Assembly (NCBI GenBank): GCA_916048095.2
Contig: OU696584.1
Coordinates: 8,402,944-8,466,943 of the forward strand
DNA: 64,000 nt
Reading direction: 5' to 3'
From: Sacculina carcini
Taxonomy: Eukaryota; Arthropoda; Thecostraca; Sacculinidae
Under the pieces are notes generated by a model. It did not search any database, was not told the origin of the DNA, and was given only the letters and a program-made list of their open reading frames with translations. A program made the position numbers and the translations under genes. Of this stretch, positions 11,967 to 23,499 are shown piece after piece. Each line of letters opens with the position of its first letter. Position 1 is the stretch's first letter.

Positions 11967-13055
11967 AATCGAAAAATAACCGTCCTGTAACAATCTGCAA
12001 TCAGCACAAGAAACCTCATGTGAAAAACATCGTCGACATATACGTGTGTGTGTGCGTGTATATTTCAAGTATAGGCATGCCAAATTACGGGCCAATAGGC
12101 ACACTTTCGTACGCAAAACTTGAGTGGTGTTTATAGAGAAATGCCAAAAAGTACAACATTCACTACAAAAGCAATTAGCAAGAAAACAGAGTGTAAAAAT
12201 CAAGTAATAGACAAATAGACACACAGAATACTCCGTAGTGAGCCTCAATGGGAAGCAGATTTAAGACATGGCAAATCAACGTGTCCTTATTGTTGCTGTT
12301 GTCTGCCTTGAAACCCAAAAATATCAACGTCAATTGAAGCTAAAAATTAAATTATCTCAAAAAATATTCAGTATACTTCTTTAACAGTTATAGTATGATA
12401 TAAGAAAAGTGAGTATAGAAAATCTATGCTTACACAAATGCCCAAACCGCTAGCGCCGGTGTTCGTCTTCTTAACGCCGTTTTCCGCCCGATTGTATTCT
12501 TAATATATTATTTACGCATTCACGTGGAAAAATATATTTTCCATTATGGATAATGTCCCCAAATTTTTATGATTCGTAATTTTCACAAGCAGCGCGTAAA
12601 TAAAAATCTCATGAACAAAATTCGTGTCAATTGCAATATGACTTTTCCAAAAATCGTTTCAGTTCGTGGATTCTATTTTTGCGTACCCGAACACAGAATG
12701 TTTGTCGGAAATAATGCGGTAAACCATGCAGCATAACATTCAGACAGAAATTGGCCGTAAAAATCATATTCCACCGATATATAACCTGGAGAATCTAGCA
12801 CGTCAAATGTATACATCATCACACTACCCACATGTATATACAAGCCAATACAAAACGCCTGAAACAAACCAGACATCTGATACCCGTACTACGTCTACAA
12901 GAACAGCTGTCATTAACTGCGCTATCCACACATATACACAAGACACACACACACAAACACACACACACACACAAACATCCACACACACGCACGCGCTGTG
13001 CCGGCCAAAGTGTCTTCTAGAGTACTTCTACTTCTACGCTCATAGCAGCGCCACG
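11967..13055. promoter_or_regulatory. Divergent intergenic region between EMC1 and URAD
   Basis: EMC1 starts leftward at 11966 and URAD rightward at 13056, so this 1.09-kb stretch must hold both promoters and 5' leaders. No TATA box stands out. There is a CA patch at 12935-12985. Confidence 0.55.
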
Positions 13056-16000
13056 ATGAATATTGAGACCATCAACCGTCTTGACTTCGACGCGTTCGTC
13101 ACCAAGTGAGACACTCTGATCTCCACCTGTCTGTCTGTCTGTCTGTCTGTCTGCCTGTGTGTGTATGTGTGTGTGTGTATGTGCTGCTGCTGGGTGTGTC
13201 AGTGTGAGCTCACAAGTGCTGCTGGGATCATCCGCCATCTCTTGGTGTGATCTAAGAGGTGAGATTCTGTGCCGAGCGAGGTTGTATTTCTGCTGTTATA
13301 TCATGGCTGGCACATGGCCAAGTGTAGGGGCGTTAGCACTGTTGCTCGTGGTGATATCGCTCGGGCAGAAGGTCGGCGCCTATCACGACGTGGTCATCAT
13401 CCACGGACTGCTCGACGACAAAGACAACCTCAATTTCATGGCCGAGTATATTCGGCAGCGACATCCGGGCACGCAGGTCTTCAATCTCAATCTCTATCCT
13501 CACCTCTACAGTCTAGAACCCATGTGGAAACAGGTGAACGACTTCCGCACGCGCGTTCAACAACTAGTCGGCCAGAGACCCGTGCATCTGATCGGGTTTT
13601 CTCAAGGCGGATTGGTTGCGAGAGGAGTGGTTCAGTCGTGGAGCAACCACACGGTGCGTTCGCTGATCTCACTGAGTGCCCCGCAGGCCGGTCAGTTCGG
13701 AGACGGTTTCCTGCGCTTGGTGTACCCACGAGTGGTACGTAACGAGGCCTTTCACCTCTTCTACACGCACTACGGACAACACGTCTCGGTGGCCAACTAC
13801 TGGAACGACCCGCGACATCAGGATGAATTCGCTGAAATCAGCGCCTTTCTCGCGCCCATCAACAACGTGGTCGCCTCGATGCGTTCTACCACCTTCCGCG
13901 ACACGATGCTTCGCCTCAAAAAACTCGTGCTGATCGGAGGTCCCGATGACGGCGTGATTGGTCCGTGGCAGAGCGCTCAGATGGGCTTCTACGACGCCAA
14001 CCTCACTGTGGTACCGATGCGGCGACGCAAGATCTACTCCGAGGACGCTATTGGATTGCGATGGCTGGACAGGAGGAAGGCACTGGTGATGAAAACGTAC
14101 AGCGGAGTACAGCATCATCACTGGCATCATACTGTCAGTGTGATTGATAACGCCATCCTGCCTTATCTTGATTGAACTCTGCCCTCAACTGTCCCTCCCT
14201 CGCGTCTCTATCCCGACTGGTGATAATTGCCATTCGTAGGACGGTAGCTAGGAACGTGACAATAAGAACACCATGTACGTCTAGCTTGCATGCATAGCGT
14301 AAAGTTAACTCGTTGTATATTTGAGCATAATTGCTGAAAGTGCATGTCATATTCCTGTGACTTATTCCTGTGCAACATGTATATTCTTGCTGTGTGAAAA
14401 AAGTGTCGCAGAAACGCAGAATTCAGCGCACGCTCACTGAATTATCACAATGGCGCGAAGTATGTTCTGTATATGTGACAATCATTTTGAAATAACCGAA
14501 GAAATCGATACATCAACCAGCCTAGGAATAAAGAACAATCTGAACATGTTGTGGAAAGTGTTAAACCTCACTCTACGAAGAGATCTGTAGCAGTGGCAAA
14601 GTCAAGGGTAGGATTGGGGGGGTGAAGCACCCCAAATATATGTCAAGTCCCCTATACCTCTTATAGGTGTATTTCTTACCTCTGTAAATGAAGCTTTCTC
14701 ACCACTGAAAATGAAGAATGGTTCAAGTTCGAGGACTGAATCAGTGTGCCCCAGTGCCTTATTATAATATTATGTAGTCAGCGTTCGAGTGTAGCTCTTC
14801 ATGTTTCGCCAAGCCCCCACAACTTTTTACTTAGCCCCCATCGGAAGAATCCTGGCGCCGTTACTGATCGATGGATATCGATAGGTAAAGGTACAATTTG
14901 CTAGTCAAGGACGCGTGGAGTACGTTTTCCTCTCTTGTTTATCAGAATACAATATCACACTTGCCGCTGATCAAATAACTGACTGACAACTGACATTCTA
15001 CTGACCGCCACCGCAGTTGGACGGTGCAAGATCTTGATGCGAACAGAAAGGAAACTGGCATGGTCCGAGACAATGGCGGTGCCAACAGGTGGGAGGGGGG
15101 AGGGCTATGAAGGACTGAAACCACCTTCCAAATGTAGCAAGCCCTCCTAAGCCCCCCAAAATCCTGCCCATGAACATTTTGAGTGTAGTTATTCCTGTTT
15201 CGCCGTGTCCTCGTATTATTTCCCTTAGCCCTCCCCTTCAACCCCTCCACCGGTAAAATCTTGGCGCCTCCACTGGTCCGAGATAGCAATCTGATTGCTT
15301 GGGCGACCTCATTTATGATCCGTTCATCTGCCTGCTGACTGCCAATTTTACCTGCACAAGCTGAGGCTATCTATACATGTGGGCTTCGCTCTTTTTCCAT
15401 GCGTTATCAGAGAGCGTAACTCCTAGTGCAGGGGTCGACTAGCCAAAATGTTGAAAGAGCCAAATTGAACCGAAAAACAAGAAACAAATAAGTCTGGAGC
15501 CGCAAAAAATTTAAAGCCCAATATAAGTCTTATAATGAAGGTAACACATGCTATATGTATCTATATTAGCCTACTATCAAAATGACTAAGTTGGCTACAA
15601 ATACATAATGAGCTTTCATGATTAAATGCTTATTTTCGCTGTAGTGCATCCTGTAGAGAATGACGAATCACGTGACTACTCTGTTCTGTGTTTTGGAGTC
15701 TTACGTGTTAGTTGTGTATAATATAGTTGGTTCACTTGGATGTGTGCAACATAGTTCAGAGCTGCGACACTACACTATATTAAAACAACAAATATATTTC
15801 CCTCTCCGAACTTTTTACATTTTCAAACATTTTTGAAAAAGCTCCAGGGAGCCACTAGGAAGCCGCTGGTTGCCCAGTGTATGAGAAACTAGATATTTCA
15901 GACAATTCAGAGCTGATTAATTTTTGACAAAAAAACAACAATGCACAATCACGATAGTAAATGAGTGAATAAAAGCAATGAAACAACTGAGACATTCATT

Positions 16001-18053
16001 GTGATATCCCAGCACCATCTGGCCTGAGTTTTCTCCAAATTAGAAAAAGTTACAGTTCTGACAAGAACAAAACAGTTAGAGAAAAAGTTCTGAATGATGC
16101 CAGATCTGGTGAAATTTTAGACGCAATGCGGAGTTCTTATGCCAGTAGTTTCATGAAACTTCCAGCGTAATATCATATTTCGTATGTAAGTAATTAAAAA
16201 GTATATTGACCACAGCTAAAAAGTTCAAATATATATTTCCTAGGAGAGTTTTTTGACCAGCGTATAATTTCTCAGAAACTTTGTTTTCTAAGTTTACTTG
16301 ACTTATTATCATTAAATTTATTTTTGGTCATTTTATATTCTTTGATTCATTATATATTTTGTTCTGCAATCTAAATGTACATATTAAAGCGGAGATGAAC
16401 AACATTGATGTAAACACGCTGTGCTAAGTAGCCACAAATATGCTAAAATGTAAAAATATGCTAATATAATATACAAATATGGTAAAAAACAGTTCTAGCG
16501 TGTATTACTGAATATGGTAGCCATTTTGGTAGCATATGTTATAATATCTTGATTAAATCTGCACCTATTGATTGATAAATATTGAATAACTATTTACAAC
16601 AAATAGTATTCGCATAATATAATTAATAATATGTTTTTGATGCGTGCAAATTGTGTTTGATCGTTCTGGGTGGAATAATGCTTGAATGTGGGCCAGGTTC
16701 TTCAACATGGTCGAGAATTGTCCCCTGGCAGCAGCAATGGTATGGTCCAAGCGTCCGTTCAACAGCCTGTCTCATCTTGTTGAAGAGTTCCTCAATGCCA
16801 TCGACACCCTACCAGCAGAAGGTGCACGACGAAATACACCAATACGTATTGCGCCACAAATGAATTATTAACTCTAATGTTAATTGCTCAACTATCTCAT
16901 ATATTTTTTTTAATGTAAATATAATTGCAGAATTATATATATTAATTATTAATATTTCACTAATTATATTCTAATGAGTTAATTATATTTAATCCACCGA
17001 ATGTATTCAATACGTGTGCGTTTGTTTGATCATAAATATGATTTTTTGTGGTTTAAATCTTGATGAATTAACGGAGTTTTGTGTTTTTGCTTTTCTGACT
17101 AAATGCACGCAAGACCTATTGCGAATCCAGCCGCAGTTGACTGGAAAAACAAAAAATGTCGACATTTGTGGCGCATCACAACGACCAATTTCGTCTCAAT
17201 CCCACGCTGAGTCGACTGCACTAAATAAAACAATTGTGTCACCAGAATCAGTGGTAGATCAATTGGCCAGCCTTAATCAGAGGTAGTTTTTTAATTATTA
17301 TTAATTATTATTATTAACTTTTCCTTATTCCATTGCTGCTAGATATAATATTGTTGAGTAACATTTAAGAGTAACAAGATGTAAATATAATACATTTTTA
17401 TCTTAAAATATAGTTTCTCGTAAAATTAAACTACACAGAAATGTATATTTTTAAATCTTTTTTTAATTTTGAAGGTTCTTGATCATCTATTTCTATTTGC
17501 TGATAATCAAGATGCATGGACATTTCAGTCATGTCATTCATATAGCCTTCTCGTTTTTACCATACTATTTTGTTAATTAATTACAATAATAATAGGATTA
17601 ACTGAAAGTTTCATAAAAAATGAAAAACACATGCGAATAATAAATTATTATGAATAATATCATATAATTATATATTGTATAATATTTTATATAATAATAT
17701 ATAACCATTAATCATATAAGCTAAAAATAATTTTCCGTCTCAATGAAAAAAAATTCAAAATAATTCAAACAGCTAAATTCAAAAAGTTTACATTTTTGAA
17801 ATTAAACGAAGCATTTCTCAATATAATTGCTATAATATTTCTGCTCTTTTCGTCCAGATACTGCCAGAAATTCGGGTTTCCATTTGTGGTGTGCGTTCGC
17901 GAATGTCAGAATGGTGGAATGGCGTTGGTGTTGCGCATTTTTGCACAAAGACTCGATAACGATTATCAAGACGAAGTGAAGAACGCGATTGGGCAGATCA
18001 AGAATATCACCAGACTCAGACTACAAGACCTGCTCACCCCAGCTCGCATCTGA
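13056..18053 (+). CDS. URAD: OHCU decarboxylase (URAD) with catalytic His replaced
   Basis: OHCU decarboxylase converts 2-oxo-4-hydroxy-4-carboxy-5-ureidoimidazoline to S-allantoin, the last step of peroxisomal urate breakdown. Exons: 13056-13105, 16697-16821, 17114-17282, 17858-18053; all GT/AG, phases agree, giving 179 residues (human 173). Landmarks against the human protein: MNIETINRLDFDAFV (human MDIEKVNSMDLGEFV), CPLAAAMVWSKRPF (CPLIAAAVWSQRPF), LASLNQRYCQKFGFPFV (LAELNAQYRARFGFPFV) and a final RLRLQDLL (SLRLADLL). The invariant HPDL motif, with catalytic His67 in the human and zebrafish numbering, reads QPQL here (Gln64). The second catalytic residue, Glu87, seems kept in SHAES. The C-terminus ARI resembles a weak PTS1. 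PPT2 lies inside intron 1. Either a divergent or inactive paralogue or a real change in mechanism. Confidence 0.88.
13120..13190. repeat. (CTGT)n and (TG)n tract after URAD exon 1
   Basis: Eight CTGT units then TG-rich sequence, beginning about 20 bases after the donor of URAD exon 1 and ending before PPT2. Confidence 0.85.
13303..14175 (+). CDS. PPT2: PPT2-like lysosomal palmitoyl-protein thioesterase, intronless
   Basis: A 290-residue alpha/beta hydrolase that cleaves thioesters such as palmitoyl-CoA in the lysosome. Residues 1-26 form a signal peptide. The nucleophile motif is GFSQGG with Ser100; the acid lies in GGPDDG (Asp215 or Asp216); the base is His271 in GVQHHHWHH (human PPT2 GISHTAWH). 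Other matches to PPT2 rather than PPT1: VIIHGLLD, NYWNDPRHQDEF, LVLIGGPDDGVIGPWQS, FGFYDAN-type FYDANLTV. N-glycosylation sites NHT and NLT are present. ATG 13303 is chosen because it begins the hydrophobic signal; the frame is open further upstream but runs into a TG repeat. The gene has no intron, lies on the same strand inside intron 1 of URAD, and is clearly richer in GC than its surroundings. AATAAA occurs at 14527. Confidence 0.95.
   Translation: MAGTWPSVGALALLLVVISLGQKVGAYHDVVIIHGLLDDKDNLNFMAEYIRQRHPGTQVFNLNLYPHLYSLEPMWKQVNDFRTRVQQLVGQRPVHLIGFSQGGLVARGVVQSWSNHTVRSLISLSAPQAGQFGDGFLRLVYPRVVRNEAFHLFYTHYGQHVSVANYWNDPRHQDEFAEISAFLAPINNVVASMRSTTFRDTMLRLKKLVLIGGPDDGVIGPWQSAQMGFYDANLTVVPMRRRKIYSEDAIGLRWLDRRKALVMKTYSGVQHHHWHHTVSVIDNAILPYLD
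14591..14876. mobile_element. hAT MITE, CAGTGGCGGCG family, old copy
   Basis: Starts CAGTGGCAAAGTCAAG and ends TGGCGCCGTTACTG. The inner core GTTCAAGTTCGAGGACTGAA is shared word for word with the element at 41820-42070. Flanks ATCTGTAG and ATCGATGG match at 5 of 8 positions, consistent with an aged duplication. In URAD intron 1. Confidence 0.75.
15071..15275. mobile_element. hAT MITE, CAGTGGCGGCG family, intact target duplication
   Basis: Ends CAATGGCGGTGCCAAC and TTGGCGCCTCCACTG form the inverted repeats. Flanks 15063-15070 and 15276-15283 are identical, GTCCGAGA, an 8-bp duplication. Internally shortened compared with the other copies. In URAD intron 1. Confidence 0.88.
15429..15880. mobile_element. 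Possible hAT element of the CAGGGGTCG type
   Basis: Left end CAGGGGTCGACTAGCC and internal pieces such as AAAGAGCCAAATTG and GGGAGCCACTAGGAAGCCGC resemble the ends of Charlie-like hAT elements. No convincing duplication was found at the right end. Confidence 0.4.
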
Positions 18054-19084
18054 AGGCACGCGAGATTACGTGCCCCTCTGTCAACACGTCTTTATATGAT
18101 AACCTGTTAGTTGAAGTGGCTCAAAATTCTACACTTGCATCATTATATTATTTATCTTATCAAAAATTCATTAGTTAGTCATATTTGTATTTTATTTTAT
18201 CAATATTATTTGCAATATAGTGATGGTTCATTGTTACAGCGTCAAATACACAGTCTGTACTCAGTATTCTCATCAAAACGATCTATTACCATCTCTAAGT
18301 ACTTGCAAACACACACACACACACACACACACATCTCGATATTATCAGCAAAAACACAAATCTCGTGACTTATTCATCACCAGAGTCCCTCTAAGTGAAA
18401 ATTCCATATATTTCACGTATATAGAGGACACTACTTACTAACTTTGCATGAAAAATCCTCAAATATAACTTTAATTTTTGGATATTATTTAATTTCGGAT
18501 TCCTCAAGTAGCTTACATTTGTTAACTTTTCTTGAATTGGGTAATAGTTATTTTTTGATAAGACAGTTAACACACAAGTAATTCGCTTCTCAAACGTCTG
18601 ATATGAATATAGTGTTTTTGTAAACGACTTGATGTGTTTTCGATCAGCATAAAGCTTATAACGGCCACTGTTTTTCTATTATAATTAATACATACATTCA
18701 ATGTTTGCGGATCATAAGGTTTTGAATCTGACGAAAACACGCGGAAATTTCCTGATTCAGTCAGTCAGTCAGTGAGAAATATTTCATGCATCATTCACGT
18801 GACATAGTGCAGTATCGTACCCTCAAAACATGACAAATATATTAGCTGAGATGCAAGTAATTAAAAGAAAGCTAAAATAGTGATAATCCACCAGCGAATC
18901 ATGAATAGAAAAAGGCATAACAATATTTTCCCAGATCACAAGAGCAGAAACAAAAGTCAACACACCACTACTCTAGGTCAACACATCTTGCATGGCTTGC
19001 AACAGGGCCATTCAACGAACGAGGACAAGTGTAGACAAGCATGAAACAATAACCCTGTGGTTTCCCGTGTTATTTGCTGTTGTA

Positions 19085-19089
<5 letters not shown>
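18054..19089. other. Intergenic, downstream of URAD
   Basis: AT-rich sequence with a short (CA)n at 18306-18332. No gene seen. Confidence 0.5.
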
Positions 19090-19178
<89 letters not shown>

Positions 19179-19289
19179 CAAGCGTGCAATGTGGTCGTGT
19201 GCCGAGTGAGGTGATGACAGAAAGAGTGAGGCAGTTCCCCGGCTCAGGACAGAGTAAGAGAGCCGGACACGCGTCAACTATGGGAAATA

Positions 19290-19326
<37 letters not shown>

Positions 19327-19430
19327 AAGCATACAGACACATGTACACAGTTGGTGGTAGAGACTGGTGGTGTGCGCACGTTTTCGGAGTGGGTCCGCGT
19401 GTATGTGTGTGTGTGTGTGTGTGTTTATAT
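19087..19430. repeat. (TG)n 19087-19175, (CA)n 19292-19324 and (TG)n 19401-19424
   Basis: Three dinucleotide runs of alternating sense; the first is about 44 units. Open frames on both strands here are repeat artefacts. Confidence 0.88.
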
Positions 19431-19499
19431 GATATGTTTAATGTTTGATGGTAGAAGTGCTGCTGGTGGTTGTGTGTGTGTGTGTGTGGGGGGCTGATA

Positions 19500-19592
19500 A
19501 TCGAGTTCGAGTTCGAGTGATAAACAGTTTTCAGTTGCAACACCGAGTTCAACCCAACAACGCACAGTCACACATCAACATCATCAGAAATG
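19500..19592 (+). other. Candidate first exon ending ATG|GTAGGT
   Basis: The stretch ends CATCATCAGAAATG followed by a strong donor GTAGGT at 19593. An exon ending exactly in ATG (phase 0) would fit exon 36057 of the Dimmed-like gene, which also begins in phase 0. TTTTCAGTTG at about 19527 resembles an initiator. This is inference only; the intron would be 16.5 kb. Confidence 0.2.
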
Positions 19593-20107
19593 GTAGGTTT
19601 TGTTATACCTTTTTGTTATACCGTTTTGTTATATCGCGTTGGTGTAATTGTATATGGTCATATTTCATGTACAAAATAATTGGGCGTACATGAGGCATTA
19701 TAAGCATTTCTATTTCTAAGATAGGAAAAAACCCAATTTAATTCAGCCCATAATTTGTCCGTGCAACAATCAATTGCTATTTATAATTTATTATCTGTCA
19801 ATTTTTGCGCTGCTTCCAGAACAGAATCGACCTCCGTCTGTTTCTTATCGTGTGCGCGTGCGTGTGTATGTGTGTGTGTATGTTTAGTTTTTAGTTTGGT
19901 TTTGGTTTAGTTTATTTATTGGCCACAACACATCGCACAGTACAAAATAAGAAAATGTGCAAAAAACACAATGTGCAAAAAAGTGGGTCATCTTCTTTTC
20001 ATAATATAGCTCGTATATAAACCTCATGAATTGTCATGTGAAACGTTTAAGCATAACGCAGAATTTTTAACACAGTGATAATTTTGTGACATCAGCAATA
20101 TTTGTGA

Positions 20108-22258
20108 ACACAATAATACACAATAATGGACTCAACAAACACACACAATAATACACAATAGTGAACTCAACAAACACACACAATAATACACAATAGTGGA
20201 CTCAACAAACACACACAATAATACACAATAATGGACTCAACAAACACACACACACAATAATACACAATAGTGGACTCAACAAACACACAATAATACACAA
20301 TAGTGGACTCAACAAACACACAATAATACACAATAGTGGACTCAACAAACACACACAATAATACACAATAGTGGACTCAACAAACACACACAATAATACA
20401 CAATAGTGGACTCAACAAACACACACAATAATACACAATAGTGGACTCAACAAACACACACAATAATACACAATAGTGGACTCAACAAACACACAATAAT
20501 ACACAATAGTGAACTCAACAAACACACACAATAATACACAATAGTGAACTCAACAAACACACACAATAATACAAAATAGTGGACTCAACAAACACACAAT
20601 AATACAAAATAGTAGACTCAACAAACACACACAATAATACACAATAATGGACTCCACAAACACACACACTAATACACAATAGTGAACTCAACAAACACAC
20701 ACACACAATAATACACAATAGTGGACTCAACAAACACACACAATAATACACAATAGTGGACTCAACAAACACACACAATAATACACAATAGTGGACTCAA
20801 CAAACACACACAATAATACACAATAGTGGACTCAACAAACACACACAATAATACACAATAGTGGACTCAACAAACACACACAATAATACACAATAGTGGA
20901 CTCAACAAAAACACACAATAATACACAATAGTGGACTCAACAAACACACACAATAATACACAATAGTGGACTCAACAAACACACACAATAATACACAATA
21001 GTGAACTCAACAAACACACACAATAATACACAATATTGGACTCAACAAACACACACAATAATACACAATAGTGGACTCAACAAACACACACAATAATACA
21101 CAATAATGGACTCAACAAACACACACAATAATACACAATAGTGAACTCAACAAACACACACAATAATACACAATAGTGAACTCAACAAACACACACAATA
21201 ATACACAATAGTGAACTCAACACACACACACAATAATACACAATAGTGGACTCAACAAACACACACAATAATACACAATAGTGGACTCAACAAACACACA
21301 CAATAATACACAATAGTGGACTCAACAAACACACACAATAATACACAATAGTGGACTCAACAAACACACACAATAATACACAATAGTGGACTCAACAAAC
21401 ACACACAATAATACACAATAGTGGACTCAACAAAAACACACAATAATACACAATAGTGGACTCAACAAACACACACAATAATACACAATAGTGGACTCAA
21501 CAAACACACACAATAATACACAATAGTGAACTCAACAAACACACACAATAATACACAATAGTGGACTCAACAAACACACACAATAATACACAATAGTGGA
21601 CTCAACAAACACACACAATAATACACAATAATGGACTCAACAAACACACACAATAATACACAATAGTGAACTCAACAAACACACACAATAATACACAATA
21701 GTGAACTCAACAAACACACACAATAATACACAATAGTGAACTCAACAAACACACACAATAATACACAATAGTGGACTCAACAAACACACACAATAATACA
21801 CAATAGTGAACTCAACAAACACACACAATAATACACAATAATGGACTCAACAAACACACACAATAATACACAATAGTGGACTCAACAAACACACACAATA
21901 ATACACAATAGTGGACTCAACAAACACACACAATAATACACAATAGTGGACTCAACAAACACACACAATAATACACAATAGTGGACTCAACAAACACACA
22001 CAATAATACACAATAGTGAACTCAACAAACACACACAATAATACACAATAGTGAACTCAACAAACACACACAATAATACACAATAGTGGACTCAACAAAC
22101 ACACACAATAATACACAATAGTGAACTCAACAAATACACACAATAATACACAATAGTGAACTCAACAAACACACACAATAATACACAATAGTGGACTCAA
22201 CAAACACTCACAATAATACACAATAGTGGACTCAACAAACACACACAATAATACACAA
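20108..22258. repeat. Minisatellite, 35-bp unit, about 61 copies
   Basis: The unit joins ACTCAACAAACACACACAAT to AATACACAATAGTGG. Copies are near identical over 2.15 kb, with a few recurring variants (GTGGACT or GTGAACT, AATAATGG in place of AATAGTGG) and a few units gaining or losing one or two CA. The left end fades at CAATAATACACAATAATGG; the right end breaks off in TTCTACTACAC just before a hAT MITE. Confidence 0.97.
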
Positions 22259-22287
22259 TTCTACTACACAATTCGGTGAGACACATA

Positions 22288-22554
22288 CAGAGCCGTTGCG
22301 ACGAGGACTTATGAGCCCCCCCCCCCCTTCCCGAAGGCAGCACTTGGGGCCCCCATTATAAATAAACCATCAAATAATGAATATATTTAGTATACATAAT
22401 CACATAATACAAGCTCAGGTGAAAACATCTGAGCAAAAAGGTAAAGGCTATACATAATATGATAAATTTTAATGTCATACGTGAAGCAACGGGGCCCCCC
22501 AACACTCGGGGGCCCCCCGGCCGGGGGGTACGGGGGGCGGCTGCTACGGCTCTG
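22288..22554. mobile_element. hAT MITE, CAGAGCCG family, copy A
   Basis: Ends CAGAGCCGTTGCGACGAGG and GGCTGCTACGGCTCTG are inverted repeats. Flanks GACACATA and GACAAATA (22280-22287, 22555-22562) match at 7 of 8. The interior holds GC-rich runs (GGGGGCCCCCCGGCCGGGG) next to each end and is the reverse complement of the copy at 30871-31117. Confidence 0.88.
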
Positions 22555-22741
22555 GACAAATATCAACACACAACACTATTGCACAATGGGTATGTGTGTG
22601 TGTATGTGTGTGTGTGTGTGTATGTGTGTGAGTTCTTTATAATGCTGTGTTTGTGGCAACTGTGTGAATGATTTCTGTTTTTCAATGTTTTTCAATTGTT
22701 TTTTATTGGCTGCAGTTGGGACAAATTGAAATGCCAAAAGT

Positions 22742-23494
22742 CAGTGGTTTTCAACCCGCTGGTGCGCGACTCAAAGTTGTGTGTTTCGAAGTCATTTTAT
22801 TGAGCCGCCTAGGGCTCGTAGAATTATTATTAAAAGAGAAATAATTAAATATAAAGACGCTTGGAATATCTATGCAAAAAAGGTTGTGCTTTTATCATCG
22901 ACCAATGGACATATGTGTGTGTGTATGTGTTTTTTATCAATCCCAATTCCTAAAACTTAAATGCTTATTTTTCAACTATTTTCGCTTCTAGTAACTGTCT
23001 GGTATTACCTGAAGTTGACGGATTTCTCAGAGCTGTTGCACAGAGGAAAAACGGTTACGGTTAATGTAAATCACGTCACCGATATTGCGCTGTTGAGATT
23101 AGCATAATTTCGGCAGGGCAGCGCGGATGCGAGCTGGCAAAGTCACGTGTTTTCGCCGGCTATGTATTTTTGGTCCGCGTTTAATTAGGTTTCGTGGACG
23201 CCATCATTATCGGCTGAACCCTGTGAGATTATAACGTTGGTATGTGTAGATCAGTGAGAATGGAAGAGTTGCCAAGTGGGAAGCTAAAGGTCGGACAGAA
23301 CAGGACAACTATGTGTGTGTTTTTATCAATTAAAATTCGTTTATTTTTGTTGCTAATTGTCTCTTGACATTTACTTTTATTTAACAACTGAATTTATTGA
23401 ATTTATCAGCGCTGTGTTGTGTGGAAAATTAAGATGAGATGGCTCATTAAGAAGAATGGGGAATCAGTCAGAGAGAAAAGGTTAAGAACCACTG
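22742..23494. mobile_element. Possible hAT element with CAGTGGTTTTCAACC ends
   Basis: CAGTGGTTTTCAACCCGC at the left and GGTTAAGAACCACTG at the right are plausible inverted ends 753 bp apart. The 8-bp flanks do not match, so these may be ends of two different insertions. Confidence 0.4.
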
Positions 23495-23499
23495 ATGTA

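Noticed and set aside
13159-13302. Upstream extension of the PPT2 frame
   Set aside because: It is TG-repeat sequence before the signal peptide; ATG 13303 gives a normal length and signal.
13375-14130. Long minus-strand and shifted frames across PPT2
   Set aside because: Shadow frames of a GC-rich gene; the forward frame has the complete hydrolase motifs.
20108-22258. CRISPR-like array
   Set aside because: Units are directly tandem without unique spacers, and the genome is eukaryotic.
22742-23494. Confident 753-bp hAT element
   Set aside because: Ends look right but the flanking 8-bp sequences do not match, so kept only as a low-confidence feature.
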